Origin: Chloroflexota bacterium
Lineage (GTDB): Bacteria > Chloroflexota > Anaerolineae > Aggregatilineales > Phototrophicaceae
Direction of reading: 5' to 3'
NCBI GenBank assembly: GCA_020161935.1
Contig: JAIUNI010000002.1
Location: forward strand, 434,001 to 498,000
Length of the DNA stretch: 64,000 bases
Shown: positions 23,501 through 28,239 of the stretch, piece by piece
How positions within the stretch are numbered: the stretch's first letter is position 1
Layout: every line of letters starts with the position of its first letter
The notes under the pieces: generated by a model
Seen by the model: the letters and a program-made list of their open reading frames with translations, nothing else
The model's database searches: none
What the model was told of the DNA's origin: nothing
Position numbers and translations under genes: made by a program

Positions 23501-23953
23501 TACATCTACCAAGTTGGCACGGGGATTACACGTAAGCTGACCGAGAACACCATCCCGGACTACGCGCCGACATGGTTGTGTAACGGAACGATTGTGGTCT
23601 TCACCTCGGACATCGACGGCAACCCGAACATCTTCGACGCAGACGCGCTGGCGATCAAAGCACCCGCTATCGACGTACAGGAAGAAGCCAACCGCCTGAC
23701 CACCGATCCAGCGGATGACATCTATCCTGAAAACTCGCCTGTGGAAGAAAACGCCAGCCGTGAAGGTCGCCTGCCGGGGATCAACCTCGGTGCCCAGACC
23801 GACTTCCTCATCCCTGATGTAACGGTGACGGACTTCGACCCCTCGCTCGATACCGGGCGCGTGATAGAACCGATTGACGGGTGCGGTGCGGGTTCGACGG
23901 CGTTAAGGCCCACACCCACCCCAACGCCTACGGCGACACTGGGCGGGACATAA
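8579..23953 (+). CDS. Giant secreted SdrD_B-repeat protein with C-terminal beta-propeller
   Basis: One uninterrupted frame encodes 5,124 residues. Order: signal peptide (about 1-36); a Cys-containing N-terminal domain (to about 235); some seven DUF11-like Ig-type domains with L-x-N/D-V-x-x-x-D-x-L-P signatures (about 236-1345); 27 SdrD_B units of about 124 residues (1351-4697); a Pro/Thr linker; a TolB/PD40-type propeller (about 4731-5020) with repeated DGNWELYL blades; and an acidic tail ending in a PTPTPT run. Each SdrD_B unit begins with G(D/N)xVWxDxNxNGxQDxGE, whose spaced acidic residues match the calcium loop of staphylococcal Sdr B-repeats, so a calcium-stiffened rod is likely. No sortase motif or C-terminal membrane anchor is visible. 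Likely an adhesin or surface fibre; the function is inference. Confidence 0.9.
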   Translation: MRPHLRKYLRSSSSRFIVILATLLSLLTILSEGFAVDVTSIVPQWQAPTGSSGAPTCLTTDNASTPVTVRYGDDDLTNPPCPAASVQSGFGFTAGSTGTFTNGTPFILGQLTHFNNQVFASSLLTGARLNLTFTSNTPVLPPIDTQVALDETANNLSNCPYGDPQPCADRVTITPAAVEFNEAGTDYQLEILGIIPGSIGTCTYNQADLRLSFISDENSNNSGCLFGRVTIVSDAVMQIEKTTTATELQPGDVVDYQIDYTCASTTSTCNGVQLVDFLPDELIYVGSSGSTHTVSPTGSYSTGGNTVTFNFIDPLPAGSTGYVRVRARVRNDGTLTNGQTITNTGTSTQTNGPTTTSSVSLPVTTTSDWEVTKAGDGVAFVSTEPPITDMTYSVAICPNGSNVNLLNAQMVDTLPAGAEFVSASGGGVYNAGANTVTWTLGDLSITNGCNTQTVVVRFPPPTFAAGNSVLNTVTGTGTIPDDGPFNDTADVTRILQTFVPAASIQINKNTTRTDYVVGAEVDYFLTTGNTGNTNLYNMVMTDDLPDAFRTTEVQTGSSAFPMVVEYAINGSSTYTTWANVPAGSNSTLGVSALGLQPTDWITSIRWRFNPGVGTPPGWTMGSRARITGTITSPDRNGVAIVEADQINNNARLDWEYLPGGVGDCSSPGAQCGSGTDGATIDVVPIPVPVFDKVSGGGVSASQRFIIGQQVGYFDLTVDNNTGIGVDNFVLTDSIPAAFNVTSVNVGNYNEYTNAINLRYQASDNPGVWVTWPGSPFAEGTTVNTSALGLPAGIYISRLEFNYGSIPMNFEGYARIMGETLETDRDGATVADGDNMVNNASMDWEFMGVPNNRTDSTTNPIHGPTVTPAAAKSTTTNGPYIPTSAVGFRLTFGAGGDSPSNVLNNPVVADLLPANVNYVSYTYNANGTGLAAPTFEQIADYNGTGRTLVRWRFTGTLTRGQTAFIDLNTTLSAGTPSGSLANTFAVIVDDMPTNGGTPDAQDLDGDGQTTDTIITATTSIPVEQLIGLDSQKRVRGQLDTAYSVFPSYGHTVPNGSVDYRLTIINRGNIPVNNVRVIDILPFVGDTGVQDTRPRNSAWRPVLTGPVTPQSGVTIYYSTATNPCRPQIIPSGPAGCTSPNWSLVPPANLDTVRSLRFDFAGTMAPGQSFTFNWSMRAPATAVDESIAWNSFAFTSTNAITGVPLRPAEPNKVGIILDTTPLTSLITLKKYTNTEDADLAPGPYIPLNGTVTWRYDVTNIGQTRLGNVTLTDNVEGTITCPQATLEPNESMTCTLVSPNPPQIGQYANTANVIGTAIDAGGTPIDGDPVAPGTQLVQPTSTDPSHYYGYDPLTASIGDYTWIDLDYNGQQDVGEPPLGGVTVRLLDSSGNPVDDPSQAGIQDYVTTTDANGFYNFVNLPAGNYIVEFEIPSAYSLTLPNVAPDATDSDANITTGRTGVIPLAVDEHNTTVDAGYIAYASLGDRIWMDTNGNGIQDAAETATPALLEGLQVLLLDSTGTTTIATTYTDAGGNYLFDNLLPGDYIVQFPLPPTGYVWTALNAAGSTATNDSDVILATRRTVTTSLQADENDPSWDAGLVTLANIGNFVWSDTNFNGRQDAGEPGVAGVTVRLLNSSGTQATDDNGVPIPDTTTNASGAYSFTNLRPQQYAVRFTLPTGYIFTTQDAAGSTDANDSDAVESGVNIGQTIVTTLDPSETDNTWDAGLIQLASLGNFVWQDTNNNGQQDGGEPGVAGAIVTLLDSTGTPVTTDALGNAITPITTPASGAYSFTNLDPRISYIVQFERPANYVFATPNTGADATDSDAVVSNLLPVRIAHTGTITLTAGQNDTTIDAGLVQAASIGNYVFYDNNNNGQQDAGDAPVQGVTVRLLNAAGNQATDEQGTLIPDLVTDANGLYQFTNLIPGTYSLYFSTLPATYTFAQRDIGSDVTDSDPNRFTGRTITTVLAPNETDLTWDTGLVVAAALGDFVWIDTNANGQQDGGEAGLAGVTVRLLDGSNNPIDNPNTAALNDAYTATTDVNGNYSFVGLPPNLTYRVRFDRPAGYVFTAANTGADATDSDGVLNGQTNVATVTTNNITTLTPGTTDNTWDQGVLLPSALGDYVWRDNNDDGLQTGGEPAISGVTVRLLDSAGAAVDDPNTNGTQAYTATTNASGLYSFTNLYPGTYIVEFVTPTGYKRADYFVGGGTNAATDSDMQTAGVSAGRTPTITLPYNTTDNTWDAGFVPLATIGNFVWRDNDNDGVQDVGEPGVAGATVTLLDSTGTAVTTDGMGNAISPIVTTGTGAYSFTNLDPDIDYIVQFTLPTPAAGQAGYKFSPQDVGADTTDSDADTTTGRTAVIPLNPGQTDNDRDAGLTPLAQLGNYVWNDLNGDGVQGGAGELGINNVTVELFLSSNLVTPIATTTTGNNPVGGAAGYYQFLNLDAGTYAVRFTLPSGYVFTRQDAAAATDATDSDANRFTGFTGSYTLAWGGSNQTIDAGIVQPASLGDYVWYDTDDDGIQDVTEVGQNGVVVRLLDAANNPIDDPNTPAVNDAYVLTTANNPVGGAPGYYVFQNLLPGDYRVQFDLPASTLPQPSVDYVLARQNQGGDDALDSDPDRATGITATINLSANENDMTNDAGILLRGANLGNRVWIDLNNNGIQDGGEVGLNGVTVTLLNGSGGTDIDPITPGTQTLSTVTAFDATVGNGYYQFTELVPGTYIVQVTLPAGYQFSPQNQGGDDTVDSDVNLTTGRTAVITVAQDGDDQTWDAGVVPLASIGDYVWRDNNNDGLQTVGEPALAGVVVRLLDTANNPVDNPNVAGFQAYTYTTVADGAYLFNNLPPDVSYVVQFDLPATGYRRSPVDANGNTNDATDSDANLTTGRSPATLLSPNEFDNTVDAGFVPLATIGDYVWIDTDGDGVQDAGEVGLNGVTVNLYDAANLSTILRTTTTANNPVGGAPGYYQFSNLDAGSYVVEFVQPVGYIFTNPNINSAATTPASTDANDSDADRYTGRTGTYVLNWGDSVQTVDAGVLQPAALGNYVWVDTNDNGVQDGGELGLDGVTVHLLDSAGNPVDNPNTAAVGDAYTVTTAGGGAYAFTGLLPGTYSVQFDLPNATYVFARQDAAAATDATDSDANRTTGRTGNYTLIANQTDNTVDAGMLLRASLGDYVWIDTDGDGVQDGGETGVQNVTVTLYDGTGAQVDNPNTPAVDTYVVQTDVNGAYLFNNLIPGDYYLVFTLPSGYIFTRQDAAAATDATDSDANRFNGRTITTALISGENDLTWDAGILQPAALGNYVWVDTNDNGVQDGGELGLDGVTVHLLDNAGNPVDNPNTAAVGDAYTVTTAGGGAYAFTGLFPGVYAVQFDLPNTTYAFARQDAAAATDATDSDADRTTGRTGNYTLIANQTDNTVDAGVLARASLGDFVWNDVNGNGVQDGAETGVQNVTVTLYDGTGAQVDNPNTPAVDTYVVQTDVNGAYLFNNLIPGDYYVVFTLPSGYIFTRQDAAAATDLTDSDADRFNGRTITTALISGENDLTWDAGILQPAALGNYVWVDTNDNGVQDGGELGLDGVTVHLLDNAGNPVDNPNTAAVGDAYTVTTAGGGAYAFTGLFPGVYAVEFVLPGATDVFARQNQGGDDTLDSDADRTTGRTGNYTLIANQTDNTVDAGVLARASLGDFVWNDVNGNGVQDGGETGVQNVTVTLYDGTGAQVDNPNTPAADTYVVQTDVNGAYLFNNLIPGDYYVVFTLPSGYIFTRQDAAAATDATDSDADRFNGRTITTALISGENDLTWDAGILQPAALGNFVWIDTNDNGVQDSGETGLAGVTVRLLDNAGNPVNDPNNPVATPYVVTTDVNGAYAFTGLLPGDYAVQFDLPSADYVFARQAAAAATDATDSDANRTTGRTGNYTLIANQTDNTVDAGMMQRASIGNFVWLDMNDNGIQDSAETGLAGVTVNLTDENAVMTTTTTLFDGSYLFDNLVPGNYSLQFVLPSNQYEFSDLNQGSDPALDSDANITTGSTVITHLTSNEDDMTWDAGIVPLASIGDRVWIDINNNGVQDGGEADYVGATVNLLNSSGTVIATTTTNATGNYLFDRLSPGQYAVQVVLPTGYQFSPQDVGGADASDSDVNTTTGRTITTTLIPGENDLSWDAGLVPLVSIGNYVWVDMNNDGVQDGAETGASGVTVNLLNSAGTIIATTTTNATGNYLFNNLPPDDYRVEFVLPAGYQFSPPDAGGDDSLDSDANPTTGRTILVNLPPGTNDLSRDAGIVPLTSIGNFVWRDNNGDGIQDAGEPGIAGITVQLHGGPTVLTTTTDVNGNYLFNLLPPGNYYIEVVVPNDYAVSPLNAGGDTALDNDIDPATNRSVTTTLIPDEDDMTWDVGLAPLANIGDRVWVDANADGIQDAGENGLAGITVNLLDAGGNLLETTTTDTNGLYLFDNLRPGDYIIEVILPADSTFSPMDAAAATDATDSDVDPTTGRTIAVNLGYGEIDLTWDAGIVPLGSIGDYVWNDTNANGIQDAGEAGIPNVTVNLTDSNGVTISVVTDSTGHYLFTDLLADSYTITVDTTTLPAGMGQTYDLNGTLDHSATYTLGIGEDVLTVDFGYVLLGSIGDTIWVDNNRNGIQDGSEPGIPNVTVTLVLPDGSTLTTTTDANGNYSFTDLYPGDYRVVVDLSTIPSTLLPVFDPDGTFDGWTDVTLSAGEQHITADFGYAPPIPPGPALTPTPVPTADTSGLSQGVGVCTRGCVDWQLYHSNQTGDWEIFRLDKTGDLDSPSISTNLSQGEDAEDMAPTRSPNAEWIVFSSNRDGNWELYLASTDGDRSKTRRLTYNTFAHDTDPVWGPNNYVVYETTRDGNWELYLLDMTTGRESRLTNNAASDINAYWSSDGKSLLFQSDRSGLWQIYRYDLATGQITRLSDGTANDVDPQYSNNDGRIAFRSYRDGAKSTLYLMNSDGSGLKRISDVDGDATNQSWSTNDSLIAYQSDLDGDLDIYIYQVGTGITRKLTENTIPDYAPTWLCNGTIVVFTSDIDGNPNIFDADALAIKAPAIDVQEEANRLTTDPADDIYPENSPVEENASREGRLPGINLGAQTDFLIPDVTVTDFDPSLDTGRVIEPIDGCGAGSTALRPTPTPTPTATLGGT
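12629..22671 (+). repeat. Array of 27 SdrD_B coding repeats
   Basis: I counted 27 successive units by the signature (A/S)xxG(D/N)xVWxDxNxNGxQDxxE, averaging about 372 bp each. The first starts at 12629 (ASIGDYTWIDLDYNG) and the last at about 22350 (GSIGDTIWVDNNRNG). Outer units have diverged in sequence, while the central block (17645-19927) is almost identical at DNA level. Units end with a NxxTxDAG motif before the next begins. Confidence 0.9.
17645..20655 (+). repeat. 762-bp tandem two-domain duplication
   Basis: Within the SdrD_B array a pair of units (one with GELGLDGVTVHLLD, one with GETGVQNVTVTLYD) is repeated. Equivalent points lie at 17645, 18407, 19169 and 19928, giving spacings of 762, 762 and 759 bp. 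The first three copies are nearly identical in DNA; the fourth has drifted (GLAGVTVRLLD). This implies recent unequal exchange, and a region where assemblers may collapse or expand copies. Confidence 0.9.
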
Positions 23954-23970
23954 GACTTATCAGACACAAT

Positions 23971-24002
23971 ATGAAAATGACTCCAATTGGAGTCATTTTC
24001 AT
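23971..24002. terminator. Bidirectional terminator, perfect 32-bp palindrome
   Basis: ATGAAAATGACTCCAA (23971-23986) is followed directly by its exact reverse complement (23987-24002). The A-rich arm reads as a U-rich tract on the opposite strand, so it can stop transcripts from both the giant gene (+) and the fructan operon (-), which converge here. Confidence 0.8.
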
Positions 24003-24037
24003 TTCAGCGTTATTGGGTTATCCAAGAAGGCTGTATG

Positions 24038-25576
24038 CTACCCCGCGCAGAAGTCAAAGTCGGCACGGCGGGCAGCGTCGCTATCCGCGCCCCAGATGCT
24101 GTTCAGGGCGTAGATTTCCAGATGCTTAACCTCAAGTGTCCCCTTTTCGGCGAACAGCGCCACGCCCTTATCCGCCGCGTTCGTGAAATCTTGTCCGGTG
24201 ATCGAGAACACACCGTCCTGAGCCAGCACCTCAACCGAGGACTCATCCACGAAGATGTGCAAGCGCAGCGGTTCGGCGCTAAACGGGATGGGCGCACCAA
24301 ACGCGGTGGTAAAGTTATTGATGACTCCTTCAGCGGGTTGGTCACTGCGGCTGATGAGCAGCTTGGACTGCGCCGTGTTATAAACGATGCGCGTCTTATT
24401 TTCCGCGCCGCGATGCACATCAATGCCGAAGCGTTCGGCGCTGCTGGCGCTGATCTCGACGATGATTTCCAGCGTGCGGCCTTCTACACCTTCCAACACC
24501 AAGTCCCCATCGACCGTCAGATCATCCCATGTGCCGAGCGGCTGGCGCAGCGTCTCGAACTCTGCGGGAATGGACTGCGCCAACCGGATACCGTCCGCCG
24601 TCCGCACCAAACGTAGTTCACGCGGCAGGGTGTTTGCCCCACGCCACGGTGCCGTCGGCAGGCTGGTCGCGTACTGCCAGTTATCCATCCAGCCGATGTA
24701 GACGCGGCGGTCGGGCAGATCGCTCCATGTGGTTCCGGCGTAGTTATCCGGCCCATAGTCGATCCACAGTTGCGGCGCGTCAGTGTCGTAGGTGAACGTG
24801 CGCCCATCAAAGTCACCGATAAAATACTGCACACCGCCCCCACCAGCGGGCGCGAGTTGGCTGATGCTGGCGAGGAAAATCCACTTGGTTTCGCCGTCGA
24901 TTTCCAGCGGGAACAAATCCGGCACTTCCCACACGCCGCCGAGGATGCCACCGCGAAAACTCTGCGTGTGTTCCCAGTTGATCAAATTCGGCGACACGAA
25001 AATTTGGAGTTCAGGGCCAGCGGCAATCGGCATCACCCAATGCTGGCTCGCCTCGTGCCAGAATACTTTCGGGTCGCGGAAGTCTTTCGCCAACGCCCCA
25101 ATCACTGGATTACCGTCGTATTTCGTCCACGTCCGTCCTTTGTCGCTGCTGTAAGCAATCCCCTGCGACTGGTTCTCATACGAGTAGATGGCAACCAAAC
25201 CGCCGCCGGGAACAAGCCCGCTGGTATTGTTCGCATCCACCACCACACTACCTGACCAGATCGGGCCATTGTCATCGGGATACAGCGCAATCGGCAGCGT
25301 TTGCCAGTGAACAAGGTCAGGGCTAACGGCATGTCCCCAATGAATTTTGAAGGGGGTCATCGCCGCCGGATTAAACTGGTAAAAGAGATGATACTCGCCC
25401 TCATAATAGACCATGCCATTCGGGTCGTTCATCCACTGGCAGGGCGGACTGTAATGGAACTGCGGGCGGTAAGGTTCGTGATAGAAATTATCTTGAGCCA
25501 TCGTCATACTCCCTATAAGTGAAACGATCAGAATGGTGAGCAGTCGCGTTGTCATCAGGTGGCGCACATATCGCAT
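24038..25576 (-). CDS. Secreted GH32 fructosidase (levanase/invertase type)
   Basis: About 512 residues in the version starting at ATG 25576 (MRYVRHLMTTRLL), which has GGGG nine bases upstream. A signal peptide follows (hydrophobic LLTILIVSLIGSMTMA, then QDNFYHEP). Clan GH-J hallmarks are present: WMNDPNG (nucleophile Asp), FRDPKVF (transition-state Asp), and WEVPDLF, where the Glu acid/base sits; the usual Cys after it is Val. The C-terminal beta-sandwich of GH32 follows. It should hydrolyse beta-fructosidic bonds of fructans or sucrose outside the cell, feeding the ABC transporter encoded upstream in the same operon. The last gene of the minus-strand run; whether it is exo- or endo-acting cannot be told. 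Confidence 0.9.
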   Translation of the reverse strand: MRYVRHLMTTRLLTILIVSLIGSMTMAQDNFYHEPYRPQFHYSPPCQWMNDPNGMVYYEGEYHLFYQFNPAAMTPFKIHWGHAVSPDLVHWQTLPIALYPDDNGPIWSGSVVVDANNTSGLVPGGGLVAIYSYENQSQGIAYSSDKGRTWTKYDGNPVIGALAKDFRDPKVFWHEASQHWVMPIAAGPELQIFVSPNLINWEHTQSFRGGILGGVWEVPDLFPLEIDGETKWIFLASISQLAPAGGGGVQYFIGDFDGRTFTYDTDAPQLWIDYGPDNYAGTTWSDLPDRRVYIGWMDNWQYATSLPTAPWRGANTLPRELRLVRTADGIRLAQSIPAEFETLRQPLGTWDDLTVDGDLVLEGVEGRTLEIIVEISASSAERFGIDVHRGAENKTRIVYNTAQSKLLISRSDQPAEGVINNFTTAFGAPIPFSAEPLRLHIFVDESSVEVLAQDGVFSITGQDFTNAADKGVALFAEKGTLEVKHLEIYALNSIWGADSDAARRADFDFCAG

Positions 25577-25689
25577 GATGATAAACCCCAATCTCTTATC
25601 GCCAATGGTCAGCAGCTAGCAGCACTAAACTCAGCATCCGTAAAAAGGAATGCTGTGTATCTGAATATTCACTTTGACCCGTCACAGGC

Positions 25690-26598
25690 TTATGCCGTTG
25701 ACAGGATTTCACCATCAGCAAAGCCGAGCAATAGGGCTGACGCATCAGTTGGATGCAGACACAGGCTCATCGGCACACTGCCACTTGGCAACCGAATGGT
25801 TGATGGCTGCCACGTCACACCGCTATCCGCCGACAAAACAACCTTATCCTCAAGCAGCGCATAAACGTTCGCTTCCGGTTTGCCAGCCATTAGAACCGCG
25901 TTTACCCCGCCGGAGAGCAGCGCATCATCGACTGGATGCCACTTGCTGCCGTGGTCGGTTGACACGAACAACCCGCTGGCTTCCGTCCCTGCGTAAACCC
26001 GCCCATCGGTCGCGAAGGTTGGCGCGAACGCGAGACTGATGACCGGCGCGGCGGACATCGGGAAGTCAATCTCACTCCACCCGCGCCCACCGTTCCGGCT
26101 CGAAAACAGGCCGCTTTCCGTCCCCGCCAAAATCAGCTTGTCATCCCCGTATGCAGGCGAAAACGCCAGCGCATAAACGTGCATATCGACCAAGCCGAAG
26201 TTCCACGCCGTCCAATGTGCGCCGCAGTCGGTGGTCACGAACACGCCGTCATCCGCCGTGCCAACCAGCGCCGTGCCATCTGCGACAAAATTGGGCGATA
26301 TGGCGATAGCCGTTACCGTCGGCGGCGGTGAGGCCAAACCCACGATGTTCCAGTTCGCGCCCGCGTCAGTCGAGCAAACCACCGCGCCCTTCACGCCAGC
26401 CAACACCGTGTCCCCGTGCAGCGCAGCAGCCGTCACCGGTGATGGCTGCCAATCGCGCAGGTTCGCGAACGCATCGTCCCACGTCCGACCCGCGTCGAAA
26501 GAACGCGCAAGGCCAGACTGCCGGGCGGCATATACCACGCCCGCCGAAGCCGCTAATCCGTAAACCGTATCTTGAGCCATAGTTATCGTGGGCATCAT
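25690..26598 (-). CDS. BNR/YCF48-type beta-propeller protein
   Basis: The 302-residue product contains about six repeats with BNR-like Asp-box cores, such as SFDAGRTWDD, STDAGANWNI, TTDCGAHWTA, SRNGGRGWSE, STDHGSKWHP and SADSGVTWQP. Each has S-x-D-x-G-x-x-W, typical of sialidase-like and plant photosystem-II-assembly-like propellers. No catalytic sialidase residues (RIP motif, Tyr/Glu pair) are obvious, so a binding or scaffold role is more likely than sialidase. No clear signal peptide is present. Its ATG overlaps the stop of the chaperonin-like gene by 4 bp (ATGA), so the two proteins are probably made together, and a partnership is a reasonable guess. Confidence 0.75.
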   Translation of the reverse strand: MMPTITMAQDTVYGLAASAGVVYAARQSGLARSFDAGRTWDDAFANLRDWQPSPVTAAALHGDTVLAGVKGAVVCSTDAGANWNIVGLASPPPTVTAIAISPNFVADGTALVGTADDGVFVTTDCGAHWTAWNFGLVDMHVYALAFSPAYGDDKLILAGTESGLFSSRNGGRGWSEIDFPMSAAPVISLAFAPTFATDGRVYAGTEASGLFVSTDHGSKWHPVDDALLSGGVNAVLMAGKPEANVYALLEDKVVLSADSGVTWQPSTIRLPSGSVPMSLCLHPTDASALLLGFADGEILSTA

Positions 26599-28226
26599 GG
26601 CGGGTTGCCGATCATTTCTGGCTTGGCGAGGTGTACCAGCGAGTCGATAGTCAGCGCCATCGCGGCAGTCGAAATCGCGTTACGAACACTCGCTTTCAAA
26701 GTGGTCGCGCTGTCCAGAATGCCAGCCTCGCGCATATTGACCACCTGATTACCGATCACATCGAAGCCCACGTCGGCGCATTCGTGGTGCAGTTGTGCCA
26801 TCACCTCGCTCGAATCATAACCCGCGTTGTGAAAAATCGAACGGGCAGGCGCGGCAAACGCCTCCATCAAGAGGTGACACGCCGCCCGTAGGTCGCTATC
26901 GGTCGTACTATTTCGCTCGTGGTTCAGCATCTCGCGGCAGTTCAGCAGCGTGATACCGCCGCCGGGGACAACCCCTTCCTGAATAGCCGACCGCAGTGCC
27001 AATGCCGTCCGCTCCGCCACAGCCTTCCGATTCTTGATGTCCGGCTCGGTAAAGCCGCCCACCCACACCGTAATCGCCCCGCCGAGCAGCGTACCGATAC
27101 GCTCTTGCAGCTTTTTGCGGTCATCTTTCTCCGGCAGGTTGTGGTAACGCGCCTTCAACACACGGATATGCTCACGCAGCTTGGCAGGGTTGCCACCGCC
27201 GCTCACCAGCCCGAACGAGCGCATATCCGCCCACAAGCGCCGCGCCTTCCCGAAATCGGCAGCCGTAAACGACTCCAGACGGTTGCCCATAATCGTGAGG
27301 TACGGTTTCGCACCGGTTAAATAGCCGAGGTCATCCACATTCGTCATGCGGTCGTCCGCGTTCAACCCCGGCAGCTTGACCGCCGCGACCTTGAACTTGT
27401 CCATCTTGTTATGTGCGCCCAGCAGCGCCACCGCTTTTTCCGAGAGGCTGCGAACGATGATGACCAGCGACTCAACCTGCGCCTGATGAGCCGCTTGCAA
27501 AATGGGAAACAATTCCTGATGGTCAGCGATGTCGAAATCCGAGAGGAAGATACTGGGGTTCTCATACGTCGGCTTGAGCGAAGCATCATCCGGCAGTTGC
27601 GTGCGCGATAGCAAACCCGTATGGAAGTATGTCCCTTCGACATATTCCCGCGCCAGCGTGCGCCCGTACCCCTCGCGTACTTCCAAGCGCCCGAACTCGC
27701 CCACGAGGTCAAACGCCTCGCCCATAATCTCCGCGAGCGCCTCATCGTGGCACACGGACATCGCCATGCGCGTTAAAGCCGTTTTGCCTTCGAGCCGCAG
27801 CGTCATCCGGTCGATTTCGTTGAGTATGCAGGGGGTCAGCCGTTCGAGGTGGCGGCGGAGCAGCATCGAGTTCCCACCTGCCGCGATATACCGCAGACCT
27901 GCGTCAAAAATCGCTTTGAACAGCACGGCTGCCGTCGCGGTCCCATCACCAACGCGCTCGTACTGGCGCAGCAGCATTCCACGCAGCAGCATCGCGCCCA
28001 TGTCTTCGTCACGGTTGGGCAGTTCGATGATACGGCGGGCGATCAAGCCGCCGTCATCAAGAAATTCGGGCATGGTTTCAGCATCGTTCAGCGGGTCAAT
28101 CGCCACGCCGGATGCGAGCGGCCCCAACGTGGGACGAATAGCGTTCACCAGTTTGTCAATGCCGCGCTGCAAACCATGATGGACGTGGGGCTGGAACACA
28201 ACCCCCGGCTTTTGTTTGGCTTTCAT
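26595..28226 (-). CDS. Divergent GroEL-like (Cpn60) chaperonin paralogue
   Basis: At 543 residues it has full Cpn60 length. GDGTATA (93-99, GroEL GDGTTTA) and the DDG loop (57-59, GroEL D52) are kept. The GroEL catalytic D398 within VEDALHATRAA aligns with Arg near 406 in AERTALALRSA, so ATP hydrolysis is probably impaired. The KGRN part of the phosphate loop after TLGP is replaced (LASG), and apical residues corresponding to GYLSPYF read GLLSRTQ, altering the substrate groove. There is no GGM tail. No groES lies next to it. The gene is placed between the sugar permease (13 bp upstream) and the propeller gene (4-bp overlap). It is probably a specialised paralogue beside a housekeeping GroEL; its client is unknown. 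Confidence 0.85.
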   Translation of the reverse strand: MKAKQKPGVVFQPHVHHGLQRGIDKLVNAIRPTLGPLASGVAIDPLNDAETMPEFLDDGGLIARRIIELPNRDEDMGAMLLRGMLLRQYERVGDGTATAAVLFKAIFDAGLRYIAAGGNSMLLRRHLERLTPCILNEIDRMTLRLEGKTALTRMAMSVCHDEALAEIMGEAFDLVGEFGRLEVREGYGRTLAREYVEGTYFHTGLLSRTQLPDDASLKPTYENPSIFLSDFDIADHQELFPILQAAHQAQVESLVIIVRSLSEKAVALLGAHNKMDKFKVAAVKLPGLNADDRMTNVDDLGYLTGAKPYLTIMGNRLESFTAADFGKARRLWADMRSFGLVSGGGNPAKLREHIRVLKARYHNLPEKDDRKKLQERIGTLLGGAITVWVGGFTEPDIKNRKAVAERTALALRSAIQEGVVPGGGITLLNCREMLNHERNSTTDSDLRAACHLLMEAFAAPARSIFHNAGYDSSEVMAQLHHECADVGFDVIGNQVVNMREAGILDSATTLKASVRNAISTAAMALTIDSLVHLAKPEMIGNPP

Positions 28227-28239
28227 GAACAGCAGTACC

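Noticed and set aside
23971-24002. Perfect palindrome as an operator
   Set aside because: It lies between convergent gene ends with A/T-rich arms, which fits a two-way terminator better.
25690-26598. Sialidase function for the propeller protein
   Set aside because: Asp boxes are present, but the Arg triad, acid/base Asp and Tyr/Glu pair needed for sialidase are not evident.
26595-28226. Calling this gene the housekeeping groEL
   Set aside because: The catalytic Asp, phosphate-loop residues and GGM tail are missing and there is no groES next to it.
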